Of a stretch of DNA of 64,000 bases, positions 24,301-36,635 are shown one piece after another. The stretch is from Dipteronia dyeriana. Taxonomy: Eukaryota; Streptophyta; Magnoliopsida; Sapindales; Sapindaceae. The notes beneath the pieces were generated by a model. The model worked only from the letters and a program-made list of their open reading frames with translations, ran no database searches and was not told the origin of the DNA. The first letter of the stretch is position 1, and the number at the start of each line of letters is the position of its first letter. The stretch is from assembly GCA_032871835.1 (NCBI GenBank), contig CM065296.1, positions 8,938,001 through 9,002,000 on the forward strand, written 5' to 3'. The position numbers and the translations under genes are program-made.

Positions 24301-25447
24301 ATACCATGATCGGAGGAGAATTATACAGAAGGGGGTTTTCCCGAGCTCTCCAGAGATGTATACCGGAAAAAGATACACATCGAATACTTCAAGAGATCCA
24401 CTGAGGAGTTTGCGGGAACCACACTGGGGGTAGGAGTCTGGCGCATAAGGTACTCAGGCAAGGCTATTATTGGCCTACACTTTTCTCAGATGCACAGCAA
24501 TGGTCGGAAAGTTGCAATACCTGTCAAAGAATTGCCAACGAAATCTGACAACCCCCAGAAAAGCTCAGAAATCTCACTACCCCATGGCCATTCGCCATGT
24601 GGGGCCTAGACCTGATCGGGCCAATGCCAGCCGGGACAGGGGGTGGTGCAAAGCACGCCACAGTAGCTTTAGATTATTTCATAAAATAGGCAGAAGCTGA
24701 AGCGCTAATGCATATCACGGAAGCCAACACCACAAATTTTGTAAAGAAAAACATACTTTATAGTTTGGAGTTCTGGACACTATAATCACCAACAATGGCA
24801 CTCAGTTTGATAACAAAAAGTTCAGACAATTGTGCGAAAAGTATCATATTGCTAACTACTATGCGACACCAGCTCATCCACAAACAAACGAGCAAGTAGA
24901 AGCAGTAAATAAAATTATCAAGCACACCATTAAAGCAAAGTCAGATGACAAAAAAGGAAGCTGGGTTGAAAAGCTTCCTGAAGTATTATAGGCATATCGG
25001 ACGACAACAAGGACTTCAACAGGAGAAACTCTGTTCACCCTAGCGTTCGGAACAGAAGTTGTCATCCCCGTAAAAACATCGTATGCGTCCCCCCGGGTCA
25101 GGCTATACGATGAAGAACAGAATGTTGATACACTACTACAAATTTTGGATGAACTAGAAGAAAAAAGGGAAAAGTCCCGAATAAGAAATACAGCATATCA
25201 ACAAATAGTGGCTCGCCACTACAACTCTCGTGTTCGGATCAGGAAATTCCAGCTAGGAGACCTGGTGCTCAGGAAGGTGTCGTTGAACACAAAAAATAGA
25301 GCCGCAGGATCCCTGACTGACAAATGGGAAGGTCCATACAATATCGAGGGGATAGCTGGCCATAGAGCTTATTGGATTGCTCGACCTAATGGAGGGGTGT
25401 TACCCCGACCATGCAATGCTCAATATCTGAAGATTTTCTATCCTTAA
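21391..25447 (+). pseudogene. pol of the Tat element: protease, RT, RNase H, second RNase H, integrase
   Basis: The protease motif LIDNGSSADIL is at about 21740-21772. RT spans about 22300-23080, with WRMCVDFKDLNKACPKD and the catalytic YIDD at about 22885-22896; a stop precedes it near 22861. RNase H follows, with PVYYTSKAL and FDIHYVPR blocks (about 23300-23680). A second, dual RNase H begins at LYVDGSSNTHGSGAGIV (about 23728) with NNQAEYEALLAGL and IFSDSQVVVNQV. Integrase starts around 24390 with H-N-H and CNTC zinc residues, WGLDLIGPM, and a core in which the second catalytic Asp reads Asn (TNNGTQF, about 24791-24811). It ends at a TAA at 25445-25447 after a GPYxI-type C-terminal block. 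At least nine stops break the frame. Confidence 0.9.
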
Positions 25448-26028
25448 AAAATATATACATATTTATATTGAATATTTTATTCTTTTATTGGTAAGATAAA
25501 TATTAAACTGTAATTTAAATCTGTCGATTTTTTATAGTAATAAATAAAATTACTCAGAATTTCCGAAAGAATAGCATCTAGTTCGGGATTTCAAAACAAA
25601 GGCATATGATAATAAGAACATATGGAAGCAGAGCATGATAATAAGAACATGCAAATAGAATTCTCGGGACCATCAAATCCCGAATGGGCGGAGAAGCTCG
25701 TAGGAGCATGCCAGCCGAGCAGGGTCAAAATGACCTTCGCAAAAAGGCAAACCCGATGCACCAGACTTCGAAAAAATGCTCGGGACACTATTGGGAGAAA
25801 TTTCGGTGAAATGTGTAGCTGTGTTGAAGCAACTTTAAAAAAAAAAAAAAGAGCTCAACGATTCGGCAAATCCTTGCGCATAAAAACTAGGGAGACGTCA
25901 TTGGTATTACGTAAGGACTCGAACGTATGATCATGGTTAGCCTTGATGTAATGTTTGGGTAGCAACCGGGTATGAAACACAAGTGCAAACTTGCCTGTTT
26001 CAAGATGACTCGGTTAATAATAAAGAGA

Positions 26029-26500
26029 CAGTTTAATAAGATACTTGGAAATTGAAGTTATTCGGGGTAACAACCGGTTTAATAAGATACTCGGTTAAGT
26101 TACCCGAACATCGAAGAAGCCAGTTTAATAAGATACTTGGCAATTGAAGTTATTCGGGTAACAACCGGTTTAATAAGATACTCGGTTAAGTTACCCGAAC
26201 ATCGAAGAAGCCAGTTTAATAAGATACTTGGCAATTGAAGTTATTCGGGTAACACCGGTTTAATAAGATACTCGGTTAAGTTACCCGAACATCGAATAAG
26301 CCAGTTTAATAAGATACTTGGCAATTGAAGTTATTCGGGTAACACCGGTTTAATAAGATACTCGGTTAAGTTACCCGAACATGAAGCCAGTTTAATAAGA
26401 TACTTGGTAATTGAGTTCATTCGGGTAATAACCGGTTTAATAAGATACTCGGTTAAGTTACCCGACCATCAGCCAGTTTAATACAACACTCGGCAATAAT
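26029..26500 (+). repeat. Tandem repeat of 86-92 bp units with internal hairpins
   Basis: Units begin CAGTTTAATAAGATACTTGG at 26029, 26121, 26212, 26302 and 26388, with a partial sixth at 26474. Each unit is made of two related halves starting GTTTAATAAGATAC. The halves carry inverted words TTCGGGTAAC and GTTACCCGAA, so each unit can fold into a stem. The block lies between the end of pol (plus strand) and the end of the antisense ORF (minus strand). Confidence 0.9.
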
Positions 26501-26859
26501 CAGTAAAAAATAGACCAAAACCATTCAACTCAGAATAAAATTGAATTTTATTGCTCTTAAAAGAATAGTTACAGTTCAAAGAATGGTTCTTTACAAGAAA
26601 AAAATAAAGAATCAGAATCTTCTACAAATCTACAAAAATTAAGGTTGCGAGGATTTCGAGCCTTTGCCAATACTCGGATCTGGCTCCATCTCGTACTCAC
26701 GAAGCAGACTCTCATTAAACGGCCAAGTAATATCGTCGACAGTATCATCCCTCCATTGGCCGTAATCTTCACCCGGGACTGGCCCGACATCCGGGACTAC
26801 ACCCACAACCGACTCTTGACTTGCGTAAAAGGCCGAGAGAGAATGCTCAAACGGAATCT

Positions 26860-29617
26860 CTAAATGCGCTCTTTGCTTTGACTACGACAGTAGGCTCTCC
26901 ATTCCTTCATCTGAATCCAAAGAGATTCCAAGGACCGGTCCACATGGTGTTTGATTGACAGCTCCCAATTAGCATGGGCTTTTTCGGTCGCCCTATTCTT
27001 GACTTTGAAGAACTCGCCGGCCGAAACTAGCCCAAGTTGAAATTCCCGACGAAGTAGAGCATCGTAAGCAGGGGATCTTTTAAAACGATCCACCACTTGG
27101 ACTTCCAGTTCCAACCTGGCCTCTCGGGAAAGGGATTCAATTGTCAGCACTTGGCACTCCAGATCTTCAATTTTTTGGTCATACGCCGACTTCGCCTGCT
27201 CTGCCTCCTGCTTAGCCTTAAGCATGGATTCTTCAGTAGAAGAAAGAAGATTTTGAAGCGATACAACCTTCTCCTCTGCCAGAGATGCCTTGTCCTCGGC
27301 TTCAACCTGCTTCACCAGGCAGTGGTCGGTAAATATCTGTATAGAGCCGACCTCCTACTGATAAGCCTGCTTAGCTCGAGCACGACCCTCATCACTCGCC
27401 TTCAGCTGAGCCTCTAAACGCCTTATCCGATAGGCTTGACATTGCTGCGTTTGAACAAGCTCAGCAAATTCGGCCACCATCTGCAAAGGAATACACTTAG
27501 AAATCCGGCATAAGCAAAACAATAAAGGAGTCAGAATTAACTGAGTCATATTTAACATACATAAGATGCACCGTTGAAAATGTTTTGGAGACGTTTGGTC
27601 AGTGAACCATCTCTAAAACTGCTCCAGCGGTCCTCCCCGATATAAGTCCGACCGGAGGACATCTCCTGTAGCATATCCTGGGGAGAAAGTAATAAATGAA
27701 CCCCCGAGGGTTCAGTTCCCAGATTTCCAAACTCGGGGGTAGGAGAAGCCCTATTCGGCTCTAAGGATGGAGAAGCAACCCCCGAAGGTTCAGCCCTCAT
27801 ATCTCCAACTTCGGGGGTAGAAGAAGCCCTACTCGGTTCTGAAGTGGCTGCATCTACTGATACTCCAACACCAACACTCGGGGCAATCTCATCCGTAACA
27901 TCTTTGTCGCTGGAGTCAATGAATGAGACTACCCGATGAACTTTGAGAGGATGAGACGGCGAACTAACTGTCTTTCACTTCTCACCCCGAGAACGGGGAA
28001 AGTTAAGATCAGCAGCAAGATCTTCCTGCAGATCGTCCCGAAAAGACTCAAAGAATTTGGCACCAGTAGGCGATTGATCCGTTGAGACGTTACCACCATC
28101 GCCAACTTCAAACCGTCCAACAGGCTCTTCACCTGGATCCTCATACTGCCTCTCCCTATTTTCAGGCAGTTGGGTGTCAGTCGGCTCACCTTGGCCACTT
28201 GGACCAGCAAAATCCTGAGTAGAAGGTTGAGCACCCCGATCAACGCACTCGAGAATTTGCTCAGCAATATCAGTTTCCTCATCAGGCTCGGATGGAGCAA
28301 TACCCCCATCGCCCTGATGGGAAGCTTCCTTTCTACTCGCTTGTAGAATCGCCTTCACCTGGCGAGCCTGAAGATCGCTGACAACGCCCGTATCGAACAC
28401 TATAAAAAAAAAATTAATTGTAAGAAAAGAAAATGAAAAGCAGAGAAATACAACAGAAAGGGCGCCGGGTTACTTACATCGCCTCCGATGGCCCGAAATC
28501 TGTCTGAAAAAGTCGAGCTTTATCAAGTCATCCTCTTTGAAAATATAGCTCTTGCTTTTATTTTCCAGAGTACGAACTGCTGCCCGAGTCAGCCTCTTCA
28601 GCTCTAAATCACTATAGTCAATTGTTTTCTTGTTACACACTTCGGGGGAATAGAAGAAACGGGGAACATTCAGCGCCGTTTGGGAATTCCCAGATCGAAC
28701 GGTGACGTCGAGTCCGAGAGTCCCTCTATCAAAAAACCAACTGTTTTTCCAGAACTTGTTGGATGTGGGGAATCCCCATATAAAGCCCTTCTCTTTTGGG
28801 TCATCAGAAGCAACGTCCCTCCGATTCACCTTTGCTTCTTTGGGGACCCAACCGTCCGAAGGAGTATACGCAAGAAAATAGGTCCCCGTTCTGCTAACCT
28901 GCCTCAGCGTAAAGAAATGCTTGATTTCATTCGGGGAAGGCGGCGAAAGGTTCATTCGACTGAACATGTGCCACATGCACATCAAGACTCTGAAACTATT
29001 CGGGGCCAACTGAGCCGGGGCTATCCCTGTTTCAGCCAAAAACCAGGCAATAAAAGGCTGAAGTGGAAGTGTGACGCCGCAGCAAAGCATAGATCCATAA
29101 ACCGCGACCATACCCTCGGGAGGATTCCATACGGCTCTATCCCCCGCGGGAACCAAAGTGACTGAGTCGAGCAAGTCAAATCGGGAGCGATACTTTTCTA
29201 TCTCAGCTGGCCCGACCATATTCGGATCAGTATCAAAGCCACTCGGGCGAGTGTCAGAAAACGAAAGACGAGACGCCCTGTACACTTCATCAACGTCGCC
29301 CTCGTTACAGTTTGTTCCCTGGTCTGAACGCTGCTCGAGCTGTGCTTGTATACCTTACTTGTGCTCTGATGTTTACCCATCCTTCGAGAAGATACCCTGT
29401 GATCAAAAATATCAGAATCAGAACTAGATGGAGAACTCGATACAGGGCTGAAAGTGACGTCAGGATGAAGCCCAGAAACATCAACCTCTAAAAATGGAGG
29501 TTCATCTATTGGGATATCCCCCAGTAATTGTTTAATGCAAGATACTAACTGGAAATCCCCAAGCTCTAATGCATCAAAAGCGATTTTAAAGAGACGATGG
29601 CGGGAAAATGGCCCCAT
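26860..29617 (-). pseudogene. Antisense ORF (aORF) of the Tat element, spliced, broken
   Basis: Reading on the minus strand, the first exon starts at ATG 29617. It has a frameshift near 29285-29310 and continues to about 28478 with a globular domain (WNPPEGMVAVYGSML, PLQPFIAWFLAETGIAP, PNSFRVLMCMWHMF, GFIWGFPTSNKFWKN). This resembles the gypsy-type putative transposase domain found in Tat antisense ORFs. A GTAAGT donor (28477) and a TATAG acceptor (28400) predict a 78-bp intron. The next exon is acidic and disordered, with a TGA at about 27975. A second intron ends at TTTGCAG (27481). The last exon is a long coiled coil (about 27480-26900) with one stop near 27355. The protein's function is unknown in the family. 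Confidence 0.75.
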
Positions 29618-30121
29618 TAAAACTAACCTTAAATTGAGACTGATGCAAGATCTTCAAGCGGAGAATCGCAAACTTCTGGATAAAGAAATCTGAGTTTATA
29701 GAGATTTCTGCTGAATTTTTTAGAATAAACCAACAATATCTCTCAGCAAAGAATTTAAAGATGAGACGGCACGAAACCCTAGAATATCAAAACGGGAAAA
29801 AATTTATGACGAAACTCGATGACGTAGGCGGCGCTTGGGGAAACGGAAAAATCATTTTTCATAAATGATATGGAAAAACGAAGAGACGAAGGACGCGTGT
29901 CAAAACAGGAAGTAGCCCTCAACCGTCAGAGCTTCAAAACGTCGCTATCATTTAAGATCTCGCGTGATTAAGCGAATCGAAATTACAGAGTCACCATTAA
30001 GACACGCCATTATGACAAGCCATTATGACAAGACGGTCATTCTGACGAGAGAAAATTAAGATGATTAAAATACTCTTGCCCGAAATGAAATTTTCTCGGC
30101 AAAAAAAATTTAAGGGGGTAT
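29618..30121. other. Tat element: aORF upstream region and polypurine tract
   Basis: About 500 bases between the antisense ORF start and the 3' LTR, without a coding frame. Its plus-strand end, AATTTAAGGGGGTAT (30107-30121), is the likely polypurine tract priming plus-strand synthesis. The antisense ORF promoter would have to lie here or in the LTR. Confidence 0.6.
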
Positions 30122-30993
30122 TGTCGTATGTAAATTTTACCAAGCGTACACGTCATTTACAAAGGAAAAAATAGCTAGGTGGACGCCCAAATACGCATTC
30201 GGGAAATATCCTACAAGGCATCATTAAAGAGAAGAAAGCCCGAGTAAGCATATATTGAATAAAACCTACTCGGGATCAGTTAACAGCACTCAGGACTGGT
30301 TAAACAACGCTTCCACTCGGGATAAAACGGTGCTACTCGGGACCATCAGGTATTACTCTTACTCGGGAATAAATACGACTCGAGTAAGAGCTTGGTGCTT
30401 ATTTCATACGGATTAAGTCATTAAATACGCGACGATATCCATCAGGAAGGAATCCCAAATAAAATAGAGCATTAAACTAGAAGAGTCCTCAATCAGAAAA
30501 TAACTTGATTTCTTTGCAAAGGCTACATTCTTATAAGGAAAAAAGTCCAAATTGAACTGCACTACTAGAATCTCGCTCAATTTCCATAAGAGACTCTGAA
30601 ACAGGAAAGATGACAAATCGACCTCAAGAAAGTAACCGAATCACAATTAAATATAAAGATCATGTATTACTTGTACAAGGCATATTAGAGTTCTATAAAC
30701 ATATAGATAGACCAGCAATCTCGTCCAGAAAAGGGGCAGGCAATATAGCATACAACAGATATAGTAAACACAGAGAGAAAAAAGAGAGATCGAGAGCTTG
30801 TAAACATCTTATTCTCTTAGTGGATTTTGGCTTGGTTGATCCTTTAACCACCCGTGGATGTTTCTCCGGCCATCAGAGTTTTACCACGTAAAACTTGTCT
30901 TTGTTACTCTTTGCATCTCTTTCTCTTTGATTCAATAGCCGAAATCCAATTCTTGTTGGCTTTTCTGGCATAATCCAGAAATCAACGTCAACA
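30122..30993 (+). repeat. 3' LTR of the Tat element
   Basis: Starts TGTCGTATGTAAATTTTACC and ends ATCAACGTCAACA, followed by GATTG. It is 872 bases against 876 in the 5' LTR. Several differences are C/T or A/G transitions. Confidence 0.93.
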
Positions 30994-30998
30994 GATTG

Positions 30999-31560
30999 AA
31001 TACCCCAATGATCATACGTTGCACCTATTTAGTATATAAATTAAACTATTCCTAGCAAAATAAATGCAATATTTCAAATATTGTAATTAAAAGTGTAAAA
31101 CCTTCTGATTTATTGTATTATTATTGTACCCATTAAATAATAATAATAATAATAATAATAATTGGAAAAGAATGTAAAACCCTCATATTCATTGTATTAT
31201 TATTGCACCCATTTAATAATAATAATAATAGAAATGAATAGAAGAGAGTTACGTCAGTTTCAAGTTTCTACACTGGTTTGTCTTTTATTTTAGGGTTACA
31301 CCGTTGTTTTGCTTTTTTGGCAATTTTTCGGTAAGATTCAGTTCATTTTCCCTTCTTCAAATTGTAGATCGTGACTTTTTATGCAACCTAGAATCAAGAA
31401 CTTTGTGATTTGTGGCACTGAGTTACATCCGTTTCAAGATTTCTGTTTTGGTTCGTTTTTTTTGAAAGATGAGGGATCCCTATAAAAAAGTGAATTGTGG
31501 TTGTTGCTACAGTGCTTTCATTACATCGTTACATTGATTTGCTAGAGTATTTTTTGCTCT
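30999..31560. other. Intergenic stretch with an AAT microsatellite and local duplication
   Basis: A unit of about 80 bases (GTAAAACC...TATTATTATTG-ACCCATT followed by AAT repeats) occurs twice in tandem at about 31093-31170 and 31173-31235. The rest leads into the LINE 5' region. No gene is seen. Confidence 0.6.
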
Positions 31561-31639
31561 AGTCGCTACAGTGTTCTATTGCTGGTACAATATTTTTGCT
31601 ACAGATTACTACAGTGATTTCTACAGTATATCGGGCTCT

Positions 31640-33570
31640 ATGGATCCGATGTGCATGGAGGCCGCTTTGTCTCTTTCATATCCGATAGCGGTGTTTTTCA
31701 TTTCTATTAGTCAGGTTGGTTTGAGTACGGTGAGTGGAATGAATTCCCCTTCTCGGGTTGCTCCTCTCTCATTTTATGGGGTGTGTTCTGGAGGTAAAGC
31801 TGTTGGTGGTGGGGGTGGGTCCGCTTGTGGGTAGTTCCTTGTCTATGTCATCTATTAGAGACTCTTCTTTTGTGGATCTTTTTAAGACTGCCCCGTTTCA
31901 AGTGGATTATGTTTTCGATCATTCGATTCTTTCGAAAAAATGTGATTATGTGATTGTTTGTGTGGATCCCTTTGCTTATAAATCTAAATTGGAAGTTTGT
32001 AAGTATTCTCTCATTGGTCGGGTTGGCCTTTCTAGTGATGAGAAGCCTTGAAAGTTGGTTGATCTTAAAGCCAAGCTGCAACCTGTTTAGAAGCTGAACT
32101 CTGTTTGGAGACTGATTTCTTTAGGTAAGGGGTACTTTTAGATTATGTTTAATTCAGATGTTGACAAGATTATGGTCTGGAGTTTAGGGTATTTTAATCT
32201 TAAACTAGGTGTTTTACGGCTTCAGCCTTAGATTCTAGATTTTAATTCGATATTACAAAAGTCTTCAAATGCCCAGATTTGGGTATGTTTTTATGATCTG
32301 TCATGGGAATACTATCATCCGAAGATTATTTTCGATTTAGCTAGAGGGATCGGAGTGCCTTTATAGCTAGACAAGGCTACTATGGAGGGTGATTTTGGAC
32401 ATTTTACACGTGTTCTGATGGATAATGATGTGTCTATCGTGCCTTTGTTTTCTTTGTTTCTTGAGAGAGATGATTTTCATAGTTCTTTCATTTAAGTGGA
32501 ATATGAAAATCTCCCGACTTTCTATTCTACTTGTTCCTCCATTGGTCATTTGCTTAATGCTTGTCGTTAGAACAAATCCGATAAAGGGATTCCCGTGGCT
32601 CTAGTAAGCCCGGTTTAGCTAGAGATGGTCCGGCCACGATTGTTGCTAATTAGAGGTTTCAGGTTCCCCAAAAACGGGCTACTAAACTGGTTTATCGTCA
32701 TATTTCTGGCCCTCATACGGAAGTTTCGGTTTCTAATGTCTCTGTCGCTATTCAGTAGGATTTAGGGTCTCTGGGTTTAGTTGTGGTTCATTCTTCGGCA
32801 GGTTCTGATCCGGTTTTGAATATGGGTTCTTCCACTAGTATAGTTGCTTCACCAAGTTTAACTTCTTTGGTGGGTCCTACTTTTTTGATGATGGTTGCAC
32901 AGGTTGGTCAGTCCCAACAGGAGGCGGAACGATAATTCTCTTAATGATGTTTTGTTAGCTTCTTCAGATCCGGTTGTTTCAGCTATTTTATATGATTTTG
33001 TTTCTTTGATGGCTTCGCATGATCAGCAGTATGGGAGTGTTAATGTAATCCCAATAGTTCCTATGTCCTCAACAGTAGTCCCGGTTTCTAATGTCTTGGT
33101 GGTTCATGACTCTCCTGTGGATATTGGGTCTGATTTGAGTTTGGATTTGTCGGTGGGTCAGGCTTCTTCCTTTTTGGGATCGAATACGATATTGGAGTCC
33201 TCTATTACTTTGGGTCTGGTTTTTGATGGTCATTCCACTGCTCCGAACCAGACTTTTCCGGTCATATATTCATTGCTTCAGACGGTTCCTACTATTGTGG
33301 GACCTTTCTCACTTCAGCATCCACGATTCCACATGCTGCTTATAGGGTTAGGAATGACTGTTCTGGATATTCTCAGATTTCCTCTTCGGTTACAGGTTCT
33401 ACCCAGAGCTTTGGAATTCGACCTCTGACTCTTAGGGTGAGCTCCGTCTCATTGCTAGTTCTTTATAGGCTTCTCAATTTGAGGCAGAAGAATTAAATGC
33501 TAACAATATTTCTCAGAGGACGATGATGATTATGCATAGGCTGACGAAGCTAAAGTTCAAGATGCAGACT
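31640..33570 (+). pseudogene. LINE ORF1 (DUF4283-like, zinc-knuckle remnant)
   Basis: After a start near 31640 and a frame change near 31800, the frame contains LISLGKGYF, YFNLKLGVLRLQP, WVCFYDLSWEYYHPKIIF and a degenerate knuckle YENLPTFYSTCSSIGHLLNACR-like segment (about 32500-32570). In relatives the last part is a CCHC zinc knuckle; here the first Cys position reads Tyr. The C-terminal half (32895-33428) is Ser/Val-rich and disordered. At least ten in-frame stops are present, several where Gln or Trp is expected. ORF1 products bind LINE RNA. Confidence 0.75.
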
Positions 33571-33594
33571 TCTTCTAGCATTTCCAATTATTGG

Positions 33595-34619
33595 TGTCAT
33601 TTACTGGAATTGTCATGGTATTAGGAATGAGTCTACAATGCGTGTTCTTAGAGATCTGTGTCATTTACACCGACCTTCTTTGGTCTGTATTGTTGAGCCT
33701 ATGGTAGTTTTTACTTCCATCTCTTCTAGTTTATGGTCTTCTCTTAGTCTACATTTAATGGGCTTGAATGATAGAGGTGGTCTTTTACCGACGATTTGGG
33801 TCTTTGCTTGTGATTCTTTTCCTGATGCTCAGATTATCCTTTTTCATGAGAAGTATCTTACTGTTTCGATCACAGTTAACTCTCAGTTGCATTATTTCAC
33901 TTTTATTTATACGAGTATGTCGACGATTGTCCGAAGATCGCTTTGGCAGTCTCTTCGAAATATGGTCAGTTTGGTATCTTCCTCTTGGTTGGTTGTGGGT
34001 GATTTTAACATGGTTTTGGGAGATCATGAGTCTTTAAGCCTTCATCCTCCAGCTTGTAGCTCTTGCGACGAGGATTTCAAGTCTGTTATTGATGATTGTG
34101 ATTTGATTGGTGTACGCTCCCAGAGTGCTCGTTTTACTTGGGCTAGGGGTCATTATCCCCATACTAGAGTTTGGAGGAGGTTAGATAGAGCTTTGGTTTC
34201 TGAGGGTAGTATTTCTTGTTGGCGGGACATTTCTTATGTGGCTCTCCACAATAGATTTTCAGATCATTTTCCATTGGTGATTCGGTTGTCTGATATTGTG
34301 AACGTTAGTCCTACGCCTTTCCGGTTCCAGAGCATATGGTTGGATCACCCAGATTTTATGGCTTTAGTTCGTCATATTTGGAGTTCCTCTTCTGTGGGTA
34401 ATCCTCCTCAGGTGGTCATCAACAAGTTGAAGAGGTTAAAGAATGCACTCAAGACTTGGAATTGAGTGGTTTTCGAGGATCTAAATTCCAACATTTCTGG
34501 GAAATCGGCAGAGCTTTAATCTATTCAGCTTTATATGTCTAATCTGGGATTTCCAGATAAGCTTTTCTTGGCCAAGTCTCGTGTTCATCATAAGCTTGAC
34601 ATGTTGTTACGTAGACAAG
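33595..34619 (+). pseudogene. LINE ORF2, endonuclease part
   Basis: An APE-type endonuclease frame begins near WNCHGIRNESTMRVLRDL (about 33612). It retains GDFNMVLGDHE (about 34000-34032), the RxWxRLDRAL block (about 34170-34195) and the catalytic SDHFPLVI (about 34258-34281). A TGA near 34463 ends the open frame, but homology continues to the MITE at 34620. This domain nicks chromosomal DNA to prime LINE insertion. Confidence 0.85.
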
Positions 34620-35877
34620 TAGGGGTGGATGCTGTTCGGTTTGGTTCGTTTTAGCTAAAACCGTATTGAACCGAGTTATATTCGATTTTTAAAATTGTGA
34701 ATCGATTCGAACCGTATTGAATCCAAAACTGAATTGAACCGAGTTCAATACGGTTCATTCGGCCTAATGGGTCTATTGGGCTTTTTTTTCATTTTGTTTT
34801 TTACCTTTTTAACAACTAAGATTGTAATCGGGCTTTTAGGCAACTAATTCAATCCAAATTTAGACTAAATTATTTGTCCACATAATCAACATATAAAATA
34901 CAAACCAAAATCAATCAAAAATAGCTTCTAAAAAGCTACCAAATTCAGTTCAGAAATTGAATCCAAATAACTTCAATTACATAGAATAATAGAAGTCTAG
35001 AATGCAATCTAAAATAAAATATGATCACACACAACCCAACATAAAATCTATAATAAAATTAAACTTCAAATAAAATCCATAATATAATCCTTAGCCTCTG
35101 ATGACACCAAATCGACAAAAGTAAGTTGTATGCCTGTATATAAAACGAAATCAAAGTCGGTAATCATTTTTGTAGAAAATGAAATCAAAGCTGACAATGA
35201 ACAATAGGGAAACCAACATAAAACGAAATCAAAACAAGCTGTTACTTAGTAAGCAATGAACAACATAAATCAAATAAATTCAAATACAAAATATAGTCAA
35301 ATAAATCAAGTTAGAAAAACCAACATAAATCAAAGTCAAAATCAAAATCAAAGAAAAAATCAAATCAATAGAAATCCAACATAAAACGAAATATATTCAA
35401 ATAAATCTAAGTCACCACTCACCATATCGAAGCAAGTAGATAACATAAAAAGGGGAAAAAATTAGAGAAAATTGTAGATCGGAATGGCGAAAGAAGAAGA
35501 AAAATACCTTGGAGAGAGACGATTGTATGCAGAAGTCGAAAGTCAGAACCGTGGAAAAGAGACGATTACAGACGGAAAAGAAAGAGATAGAGAGACTGTG
35601 AGTTAAGAGAAAAAACGAGATATGTGGCTGATAGAACAGATAAGTCTGAACGAGCTAGAAAAATTAGTTTTTTATTTAATTTGTATGTCGGTTCATATGG
35701 GTCTGTTTGGTTTTGAAGACTCAAAACCGAAATTGACCCGAGTTCAATACGGTTCATTCGGTTCTAACTGAATTGAACCGAATTCGAGTATAAAACCGAA
35801 CCAAACACCCAAAATCGATTCGGTTTGGGTCGGGTCGGTTCGGTTCGGTTCGGTTCACACTTTTATGCCCACCCCTA
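34620..35877. mobile_element. hAT-like MITE inserted in the LINE
   Basis: The tips TAGGGGTGG and CCACCCCTA are perfect inverted repeats. Subterminal blocks of CGGTTCGGTT and GAACCGAATT words occur at both ends. Flanking 8-mers TAGACAAG (34612-34619) and CACACATG (35878-35885) look like a decayed target duplication. The LINE frame resumes on the right (HECFYCDRSRVKWLQDDDRN). The interior is AT-rich, without a transposase. Confidence 0.85.
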
Positions 35878-36635
35878 CACACATGAGTGTTTTTATTGTG
35901 ATCGGTCCAGAGTGAAGTGGCTACAAGACGATGACCGTAATTCATCTTTCTTTCATGCCTCTGTCAGAAGTAGGCAGTATCAGAATGCTTTATCTTCTCT
36001 TTCAATTAATGGGGTGCTTACAGATGACCGTTTGATTATCAGGGATCATACCATAGAGATTTATTTGAATCTCTTTTCTTCGGATCATTCTCGGGTTGAG
36101 AGATTTCTCGGTGGTGGAGGAGGTGGAGGATGTGATTCCTTCTTTGGTGGCTGATGTGGAAAATGCTTTTCTGATTAGCATTCCTTTGATGGACGATATC
36201 CATTATGCAGTTTTTGCTATGGATGATGCAGTTTTTGCTATGGATGTAGCCTCTGCTCCTATGCCGGAAGGTTTTTCTGGAGGGTTCTATCAGCGTTGTT
36301 AGGAGGTAGTGGGTAGTGACGTGATTCTTACAGTTCAGAACTTTTTCCGTACATGGGTTATTTTTCCAGGCTTAAACTTCAGTTTCATTATTCTTCTTCT
36401 GAATCGAAGGATTCGATTTTAATAGACCAATTTCGTCTGATTGTGCTTAGCAACTTCTTGTTCAAAATCTCTTCCAAAAATTTGGCGGATCGGTTAGCTA
36501 AGATTGCAGTTAGGATTAGTTTGGGTTATTCGGGACCGTCACATTGGGGACTGTGTCGCTTTAGCTTCTGAATGTGTGAATGTGTTGCATAAGAAGTGTT
36601 ATGGAGGCAATTTGACCATGAAGATAGATATCCGC
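35878..36635 (+). pseudogene. LINE ORF2, N-terminal reverse transcriptase part
   Basis: It continues the ORF2 frame after the MITE: VKWLQDDDRNSSFFHASVRS, then a run with a frameshift near 36100 and several stops, including the remains of the fingers region (NRRIRF and LANFL-like words). It ends at DI, where the solo LTR interrupts the RT just before the first catalytic Asp motif. Confidence 0.75.

Larger units (their letters stand above)
18862..30993 (+). mobile_element. Tat-lineage Ty3/gypsy LTR retrotransposon, full length, inactivated
   Basis: Two LTRs (18862-19737 and 30122-30993) bound a 10.4 kb interior, and the whole is flanked by the 5-bp duplication GATTG (18857-18861 and 30994-30998). 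LTR tips are TGT and ACA. The interior has a primer site, gag, protease, RT, RNase H, a second RNase H domain, integrase, a tandem repeat block and a long antisense ORF. The second RNase H and the antisense ORF are hallmarks of the Tat/Ogre/Retand group. The LTRs differ at about 30-35 positions by eye (roughly 96% identity), so the insertion is not recent. Many stops and at least two frameshifts inactivate it. Confidence 0.93.
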
